From Haematobia irritans (lineage: Eukaryota > Arthropoda > Insecta > Diptera > Muscidae), in contig NC_134400.1 in the NCBI RefSeq assembly GCF_050003625.1, positions 188,819,726 through 188,883,725 on the forward strand: DNA of 64,000 bases. The letters run 5' to 3'. The notes beneath the pieces were generated by a model. That model did not search any database. It had not been told where the DNA came from and saw nothing but the letters and a program-made list of their open reading frames with translations. Positions 57,381-64,000 of this stretch are shown piece by piece. Within the stretch, counting starts at the first letter, position 1. Each line of letters starts with the position of its first letter. The position numbers were made by a program, and so were the translations under genes.

Positions 57381-57570
57381 AACCACGGTTGCCATAGTTG
57401 GTAGACTTCTACCAAAAATGGTAGATTTTTTGCCACAGCTGCCACAACTGCTAGACTTCTACCAAAAATGGTAGATTTTTTTACTGTTTGCTAGATTGGT
57501 AGAATTCTTGATGTTTTGGTAGATTTTGCAAATTATTCCTCCCCATCTAAGAGGTACTTCACAAATTTTC
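57381..57570. repeat. End module of the 29-bp array element
   Basis: ACGGTTGCCATAGTTGGTAG, then twice CTTCTACCAAAAATGGTAGA, then AGAATTCTTGATGTTTTGGT and AGAGGTACTTCACAAATTTT, leading into the array. The same words flank arrays at 13.4, 15.7, 36.6 and 52.5 kb. They suggest the arrays are the interior of a transposable unit. Confidence 0.65.
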
Positions 57571-59207
57571 TATACAAATAAAATTTTTCCAAAATTTTTT
57601 ATAGAAATAAAGTTTTTCCAAAATTTTCTATAGAAATAAAATTTTGATAAAAGTTTATATAGAAATAAAATTTGTAAAAATTTTCTATAGAAATAAAATT
57701 TTGTAAAAATTTTCTATAGAAATAAAATTTTAACAAAATTTTCTATAGAAATAAAATTTTGTAAAAATTTTCTATAGAAATAAAATTTTAACAAAATTTT
57801 CTATAGAAATAACATTTTAGCAAAATTTTTTATAGACATAAAATTTTAACAAAATTTTCTATAGACATATAATAAAATTTTAACAAAATTTTCTATAGAA
57901 ATAAAATTTGGACAAAATTTTCTATAGAAATAAATTTTAACAAAATTTTCTATAGACAAAATTTTAACAAAATTTTCTAGAGACATAAAATTTTAACAAT
58001 ATTTTCTATAGTAATAGAATTTTAATAAAATTTTCTATAGAAATAAAATTGTGACAAAATTTTTATAGACATAAAATTTTAACAAAATTTTCTATAGACA
58101 TAAAATTTTAGCAAAATTTTCTATAGAAATAAAATGTTGACAAAATTTTTATAGACATACAATTTTAACAAAATTTTAACAATATTTTCTATAGTAATAA
58201 AATTTTAACAAAATTTTCTATTGAAATAAAATTTTGCAAAATTTTCTATAGAAATAAAATTTTAACAAAATTTTCTATAGAAATAAAATTTTAACAAAAT
58301 TTTCTATAGAAATAAAATTTTGACAAAATTTTCTATAGAAATAAATTTTAACAAAATTTTCTAGAGACATAAAATTTTAACAATATTTTCTATAGTAATA
58401 GAATTTTACTAAAATTTTCTATAGAAATAAAATTTTGACCAAATTTTTTATAGACATAAAATTTTAACACAATTTTCTATAGACATAAAATTTTAGCAAA
58501 ATTTTCTATAGAAATAAAATGTTGACAAAATTTTTATAGACATACAATTTTAACAAAATTTTCTATAGACACAAAATTTTAACAATATTTTCTATAGTAA
58601 TAAAATTTTAACAAAATTTTCTATAGAAATAAAATTTTGCAAAATTTTCTAGAGAAATAAAATTTTAACAAAATTTTCTATAGAAATAAAATTTTGACAA
58701 CATTTTCTATAGAAATAACATTTTTCCAAAATTTTCTATTGAACTAAAATTTTGGCAAAATTTTATATAGAATTATTGTGACAAAATTTTCAATGGAATG
58801 GAATTTTGACAAAATTTTATATAGAAATAAAATGTTGACACAATTTTCTATAGAAATAAAATGTTGACAAAATTTTCTATAGAAATAAAGTGTTGACAAA
58901 ATTTTCTATAGAAATAAAATTTTGACAAAATTTTTTATGGAAATAAAATTTTGATAAAAATTTCTTTAGAAATAAAATTTTAACAAAATTTTCTATAGAA
59001 ATAAAATTTTGACAAAATTTTCTGTGGAAATAAAATTTTGATAAAATTTTCTATAGAAATAAAATTTTAACAAAATTTTCTATAGACATAAAATTTTGAA
59101 AAAATTTTCTATACAAACAAATTTTTGACAAATTTTCTATAAAAAAAATTTTGATAAAATTTTCAATAGAAATGTTGACAAAATTTTCTATAGAAATAAA
59201 ATTTTTA
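57571..59207 (-). repeat. 29-bp satellite array G
   Basis: Units TTCTATAGAAATAAAATTTTAACAAAA type, with TATAGACATAAAATTTTAAC and TTTTTCCAAAATTTTC variants. The block 57830-58160 is partly repeated at 58370-58640. It leads directly into module copy 4. Confidence 0.95.
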
Positions 59208-59550
59208 TTCGTTTTGTTTGTTTTTGTTGGCTTCTCTTCAATCGTTATTGTTGTTTTTGATCTCAGCTTAAAGCCATGTATTGACTAAACTACAAGTGTA
59301 GCTTAACCAACAGAGGAAAAGTATGCTTGTCAAATTTATTTGGGCAAAGCCCTATAGACTGCAAGATGGTTGGATGTACAGCTGTTTCGGAATTACCACA
59401 TTCCTCATCAGCATCCTCTCCTTGCAGCAAAACTATCAACCATTTATCGGAATAAATTCGGGTAATTCACTCAACCCAAAGTGAACTACACTTAAACCTC
59501 CCGAAAAAGGGTTTGATAGTCGGCTACTGCCTAAACAAATTTTCCAGCAT
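59208..59550 (+). mobile_element. Microprotein module, copy 4
   Basis: Begins at ATTCGTTTTGTTTGTTTTTG. Includes GTTTTTGATCTCAGCTTAAA and the 53-codon frame. Its tail GCCTAAACAAATTTTCCAGC to CTCAAATCATCGAT (59528-59585) recurs inverted at 59955-60015. Confidence 0.75.
59323..59484 (+). CDS. Repeat-borne small ORF, 53 residues, copy 4
   Basis: Starts MLVKFIWAKPYRLQDGW and ends SGNSLNPK. It has Y at 19, S at 33, F at 41 and G at 43 compared with other copies. Open over 53 codons, stop TGA at 59482-59484. Unknown function. Confidence 0.5.
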   Translation: MLVKFIWAKPYRLQDGWMYSCFGITTFLISILSLQQNYQPFIGINSGNSLNPK

Positions 59551-59631
59551 ATATCTTTTCCTTTGCCAAACTCAAATCATCGATTTGAATGTATTTGGCT
59601 GGGTTTGTTTTTGAGCGTGCTTCTTCTATCT

Positions 59632-59955
59632 TCATTCGTTTTGTTTGTTATTGTTGGCTTCTCTTCAATCGTTATTGTTGTTTTTGATCTCAGCTTAAAG
59701 CCATGCATTGACTAAACTACAAGTGTAGCTTAACCAACAGAGGAAAAGTATGCTTGTCAAATTTATTTGGGCAAAGCCCTATAGACTGCAAGATGGTTGG
59801 ATGTACAGCTGTTTCGGAATTACCACATTCCTTATCAGCATCCTCCACTTGCAGCAAAACTATCAACCAATTATCAGAATAAATTCGGGTAATTCACTCA
59901 ACCCAAAGTGAACTACACTTGAACCTCCCAAAAAGGGTTTGATAGTCGGCTACTA
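59632..59955 (+). mobile_element. Microprotein module, copy 5
   Basis: Nearly identical to copy 4 from TTCGTTTTGTTTG to GATAGTCGGCTACT. It lies head to head with copy 6, around an axis near 59980. Confidence 0.75.
59750..59911 (+). CDS. Repeat-borne small ORF, 53 residues, copy 5
   Basis: Same frame and length as copy 4; differs by H at 33, I at 41 and R at 43. Stop TGA at 59909-59911. Unknown function. Confidence 0.5.
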   Translation: MLVKFIWAKPYRLQDGWMYSCFGITTFLISILHLQQNYQPIIRINSGNSLNPK

Positions 59956-60055
59956 ATCGATGATTTGAGTTTGGCAAAGGAAAAGAGATATGCTGGCAAA
60001 TTTGTTTAGGCAGTAGCCGAATATCAAACCCTTTTTCGGGAGGTTCAAGTGTAGT

Positions 60056-60364
60056 TCACTTTGGGTTGAGTGAATTACCCGAATTTATTCTGATAATTGG
60101 TTGTTGTTGTAGCCCTTTGGAGTTGGTATTTTCGAGTTTTTCGGGAAATAAGCATACTCCAAATGGGGGTTTGCAGTCCTTGGACAGGGTTGAAAACCCT
60201 GTGTCCGCCCCGGGCCGTAGACCCGACTGCAACGAGGGCGGAATTGGTTGATAGTTTTGCTGCAAGTAGAGGATGCTGATGAGGAATGTGGTAATTCCGA
60301 AACAGCTGTACATCCAACCATCTTGCAGTCTATAGGGCTTTGCCCAAATAAATTTCACAAGCAT
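60056..60364 (-). CDS. Repeat-borne small ORF, copy 6, 102 residues with in-frame insertion
   Basis: Same start (MLVKFIWAKPYRLQDGW) and end (SGNSLNPK) as the other copies. A 147-bp insertion (138 bp plus a 9-bp target duplication) after the QNYQP motif adds 49 residues and keeps the frame open. The inserted residues derive from a retrotransposon 3' end and have no known role. Confidence 0.45.
   Translation of the reverse strand: MLVKFIWAKPYRLQDGWMYSCFGITTFLISILYLQQNYQPIPPSLQSGLRPGADTGFSTLSKDCKPPFGVCLFPEKLENTNSKGLQQQPIIRINSGNSLNPK
60104..60241 (-). mobile_element. 5'-truncated non-LTR retrotransposon 3' end
   Basis: GC-rich insert (GTCCGCCCCGGGCCGTAGAC) ending on the minus strand in GGGCTACAACAACAACC. 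It is flanked by AATTGGTTG at 60095-60103 and 60242-60250. The CAA tail resembles that of the jockey-type element at 8287. Too short to hold coding sequence of its own. Confidence 0.75.
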
Positions 60365-60481
60365 ACTTTTCCTCTGTTGGTTAAGCTACACTTGTAGTTT
60401 AGTCAATGCATGGCTTTAAGCTGAGATCAAAAACAACAATAACGATTGAAAAGAAGCCAACAATAACAAACAAAACGAATG

Positions 60482-62276
60482 AAATAAAATTTTGACAAAA
60501 TTTTCTATAGACACAAAATTTTAACAAAATCTTCTATAGAAATAAACTTTTGACAAAATGTTATATAGAAATAAAATGTTGACAAAATTTTCTATAGAAA
60601 TAAAATTTTGACAAAATTTTTTGTGGAAATAAAATTTTGATAAAATTTTCTTTAGAAATAAAATTTTAACAAAATTTTCTATAGAAATAAAATTTTGACA
60701 AAATTTTCTATGGAAATAAAATTTTGATAAAATATTCTATAGAAATAAAATTTTAACAAAATGTTCTGTAGACATAAAATTTTGAAAAAAATTTCTATAC
60801 AAACAAATTTTTGACAAATTTTCTATAAAAATAAAATTTTGACAAAATGTTCAATAGAAATGAAATGTTGACAACATTCTCTATAGAAATAAAATTTTGA
60901 CAAAGTTTTCTATAGAAATAAAATTTTGACAAACTTTTCTATATAAATAAAATGTTGACAAATTGAAATAAAATTTTGACAAAATTTTCTACATAAAAAA
61001 ATTTGACAAAATTTTCTATATAACAAAATTTTGACAAAATTTTCTATATAACAAAATTTTGACAAAATTTTCTATTTAACAAAATTTTGACAAAATTTTC
61101 TATATAACAAAATTTTGACAAAATTCTCTATATAACAAAATTTTGACAAAATTTTCTATAAAAACAAATTTTTGTCATATTTTTCTATAACAATAAAATT
61201 GTGACAAAATTTTCAATAGAAATGAAATATTGACAAAATTTTCTATAGAAATAAAATTTTGACAAAATTTTCTTTAGAAATAAAATTTTGACAAAATTTT
61301 CTATAGAGATTAAATTTTGACAAAATTTTCTATAAAAATAAAATTTTGACAAAAGTTTCTATAGAAAGAGAACTTTAACAAGATTTTCTATATAAATAAA
61401 ATTGTGATAAAATTTTCAATAGAAATAAAATATTAACAACATTTTCTATAGAAATAAAATTTTGACAAAATTTTCTTTAGAAATAAAATTTTGACAAAAT
61501 TTTCTATTGAAATAACATTTTGACAAAATTTTCTAAAGAATTAAAATTTTGACAAAATTTTCTATAGAAATAAAATGTTGACAAATTTTTCTATAGAAAT
61601 AAAATGTTGACAAAATTTTCTATAGAAATAAAATTTTGACAAAATTTTCTATAGAAATAAAATTTTGACAAAATTTTCTATAGAAATAAAATTTTGACAA
61701 AATTTTCTATAGAAATAAAATTTTGACAAAATTTTCGATTGAAATAACATTTTGACAAAATTTCCTATAGAAATAAAATTTTGACAAAATTTCCTATAGA
61801 AATAAAATGTTGACAAAATTTTCTATAGAAATAAAATTTTGACAAAATTTTCTATAGAAATTAAATTTTGACAAAATTTTCTATAAAAATAAAATTTTGA
61901 TAAAAGTTTCTATAGAAAGAGAACTTTGACAAAATTTTTTATAGAAATAAAATTATGACAACATTTTTTATAGGAAGAAAATTGTGATAAAATTTTTTAT
62001 AGAAATAAAATTTTTCCAAATTTTTTTATAAAAATAAAATTTTACAGAAATTTTCTATAGAAATAAAATGTTTCTAAAATTTTCTATAGAAATAAAATTT
62101 TTCCAAAATTTTCTATAGAAATAAAATTTTTCCAAAATTTTCTATAGAAATAAAATTTTGACACAATTTTCAATAGAAATAAAATTTTGACACAATTTTC
62201 TATAGAAATAAAATTTTGACAAAAGTTTCTATAGAAATAAAATTATAACAAAATTTGTTTATAGGTAGAAAATTAT
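60482..62276 (-). repeat. 29-bp satellite array H
   Basis: Units TTCTATAGAAATAAAATTTTGACAA type. A local subarray TATATAACAAAATTTTGACA repeats six times near 61016-61150. The start of this array resembles part of array G (58880-59160), so the two flank the module cluster as related blocks. Confidence 0.95.
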
Positions 62277-62660
62277 TCGTTTTGTTATTGTTGGTTCTGT
62301 TTTTTAAGCATTGTTGTTGTTTTTTGATTTCAGCTTAAAACTATGCATTGACTAAACTGCAAGTGTAACTTAACCAACAGAGGAAAATAATGTTTGTTAT
62401 TTGGGCAAAGCCCTATAGACTGCAAGATGGTTGGATGGACACACGTTTCGGAATTACCACATTCCTCATCAGCATCCTCTACTTGCAGCAAAACTATCAA
62501 CCAATTTTCAGAATAAATTCAGGCAGTTCATTAAACCCAACAATGAACCACACTTGAACCTTCCGAAAAAAGGTTTTGCATGATAGCCGGCTTATGCCGA
62601 AATAAATTCGTACAAACATATCTCTTTTCCTATGCCACTGTCAAATCATCGATTTGAGTA
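62277..62660 (+). mobile_element. Microprotein module, copy 7
   Basis: Starts TTCGTTTTGTTATTGTTGGT, has TTTTTTGATTTCAGCTTAAA, and ends in TCAAATCATCGATTTGAGTA, the palindromic end also seen at 59575 and 59960. Array H adjoins on the left. Confidence 0.75.
62390..62557 (+). CDS. Repeat-borne small ORF, copy 7, 55 residues
   Basis: Starts MFVIWAKPYRLQDGW: two codons (KF) are deleted in frame. The normal stop is lost by a small change near the end, so the frame reads NPTMNHT before TGA at 62555-62557. D and T at 17-18 and F at 40 also differ. Unknown function. Confidence 0.45.
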   Translation: MFVIWAKPYRLQDGWMDTRFGITTFLISILYLQQNYQPIFRINSGSSLNPTMNHT

Positions 62661-63766
62661 AACTTTTGTCAAAATTTCATTTCTATAGAAAATTGGTAGT
62701 TTTTTGGTAAATTTTTCTCTAAATTATAGTAGATTATTCTGGCTTCGAGTGGCATCTGTGTTTGCAAACCTTATGAGTAAAATGAGTTTAGAGCGTAGAA
62801 AGATAATCAAATTTTCGTTACAAGATATATGCTAAATTTGATTGAATTGGTAATTCAATTCCAAAGCAATTACCATTGATATATATCTCTGTGATCACCT
62901 TCAAGCCACTGTTTTACAACTACATATGTTATATTGATATAAAATTATTTCAGTTTTCCTTGATACCAAAAATAACCTTGTATTACTGGAATTCATATCC
63001 GCGAATATAGCGGAAAAATCCATTAAGAAGTCATTAAAAAACGCTTAATAGTGACACCATCAAGTGGATATTGAAGAAAAAAAAAAAAAAAAAAAACAAA
63101 AGCAACATCGAAATAACAAAGGGCTTACAATTTCAACTATATAACCTCAGCAATTAATTACTGCTAAGATGGATATGTCTAACAATTCCCACTATTATCC
63201 AATTTGTCTTTGTTTGTGACAATGGTACTTAGTATGAGATATTTGTGTGGATGTTAAAAATTCATCTTTGAAGGTTACACCTAACAAATTTGTGGAAACC
63301 GATAAAACAAAATATGAACCAAAGTTGTCATTATTATAAGCCTACGTTTATTGCTTAGGGGAAGGAATATTTAAAGAAAATAAAAAGAATTATATTTTGA
63401 TAATTATAGGAAAAAAAATGTAAAATGGAAATTATTGACAATGTGGAATCATTCATAGTTACCAAGAATACAAGGTCAAGAAAGACGTAGACAGAGTAGC
63501 TAGGCCCAGACTCAGAAGGTAATGGACGGACAGTTAGGCTTTGATTGGTCCTCGAGGAGAAGTTCCAGTATTTATATTTTTATGCACATTTTATATTTGC
63601 CCCCCCCCATAAATTGAGCCATAAATGACATTTTATCAGAGTTCTTAGATGATGTGATAACTTGATAAAATGTTTGCCCTTGGTATCTTTACGATCTTTA
63701 AGAAAAATGATACCAGTGCTAGACATTTGGAATGGGCTAAGAACTAAATCCCTGTTTATGTTTTTA
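62661..63766. other. Unique AT-rich region, no gene recognised
   Basis: A single 29-bp-type unit lies at 62665-62695, with a GGTAGTTTTTTGGTAAAT end motif just after. The rest shows no gene. The frame at 63662-63886 runs into the repeat and is not called. Confidence 0.4.
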
Positions 63767-64000
63767 TACCCTGCTCCACACTGTGGAACAGGGTATTATA
63801 AGTTAGTGCATATCTTTGCAATACCCAGAAGGAGACGAGATAGACACATGGTGTCTTTGGCAAAAATGCTCAGGGTGGGCTCTTGAGTCGATATAACGAT
63901 GTCCGTCTGTCCGTCTGTCCGTGAACACATTTTTGTAATCAAATTCTAGGTCGCAGTTTTAGTCCAATCGACTTCAAATTTGGCACAAGCATGTGTTTTG
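63767..64000 (-). mobile_element. 153-bp superfamily, family 3, second copy, cut by the window edge
   Basis: Starts with the terminal hairpin TACCCTGCTCCACACTGTGG (63767-63795) and continues with CTCAGGGTGGGCTCTTGAGT and GTCCGTCTGTCCGTCTGTCC. It is the reverse complement of 42074 downward to about 41840. It runs past the right edge. Confidence 0.85.

Larger units (their letters stand above)
60016..60481 (-). mobile_element. Microprotein module, copy 6 (inverted, interrupted)
   Basis: Minus-strand module from TTCGTTTTGTTTGTTATTG (60481 downward) to GGTTTGATATTCGGCTACTG near 60016. It contains a retrotransposon-end insertion at 60104-60241. The 29-bp array H starts directly at its outer side. 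Confidence 0.75.

Overview
The window is nuclear DNA from a higher fly, most likely a calyptrate fly such as a muscid. The Klp61F kinesin exons are very close to Drosophila Klp61F. The genes are broken by introns with standard GT-AG sites. The AT-rich intergenic DNA is full of repeats I associate with house fly and stable fly type genomes: a tRNA-derived SINE, 29-bp and 153-bp tandem repeats, and many small inverted-repeat elements. Species is not determinable from the sequence alone.

Genes are sparse. From the left: (1) the 5' part of a kinesin-5 gene (Klp61F type, minus strand, running off the left edge); (2) a two-exon gene for a 139-residue basic, coiled-coil protein resembling the CCDC59/Fyv7 rRNA-processing family (5426-5902); (3) a five-exon gene for a 645-residue cysteine-rich protein with an N-terminal domain resembling that of MAP10 (11431-24564), whose two long introns hold about 10 kb of repeats and which has an alternative terminal exon; (4) a doubtful exon at 31387-31632; (5) the first coding exon of a secreted Ser/Asn-rich protein (48408-48897), the rest of which lies outside the window.

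Most of the remainder is repeats. A 29-bp AT-rich satellite (core TTTCTATAGAAA) forms at least eight arrays, at about 13.4-15.7, 21.0-22.8, 23.1-24.0, 27.2-30.7, 32.6-35.7, 36.6-38.8, 50.7-52.4 and 57.6-62.3 kb. The 32.6 and 36.6 kb arrays lie head to head as a giant inverted repeat. A second superfamily has an exact or near-exact 153-bp period and is present as three diverged families (7.6-11.1; 15.9-16.8 with 42.1-44.7; 40.6-42.1). They share a core motif, a GACAGACG linker and terminal hairpins. Several non-autonomous DNA elements can be delimited with inverted repeats and target duplications: hAT-like elements at 25296-27016 and 44836-45417 (the latter tandemly duplicated), TA-flanked elements at 19617-20957 and 42532-42781, and a large foldback at 2590-3567. 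Two non-LTR retrotransposon remnants (8287-9462 and 60104-60241) have CAA-type tails.

The most unusual signal is a dispersed module next to the 29-bp arrays. It occurs seven times, and each copy keeps an open reading frame for a near-identical small protein of about 53 residues with one hydrophobic segment. No copy has a stop or frameshift, and both indels are multiples of three. It is too short for ordinary ORF filters and is the best candidate here for an undescribed element-encoded microprotein.
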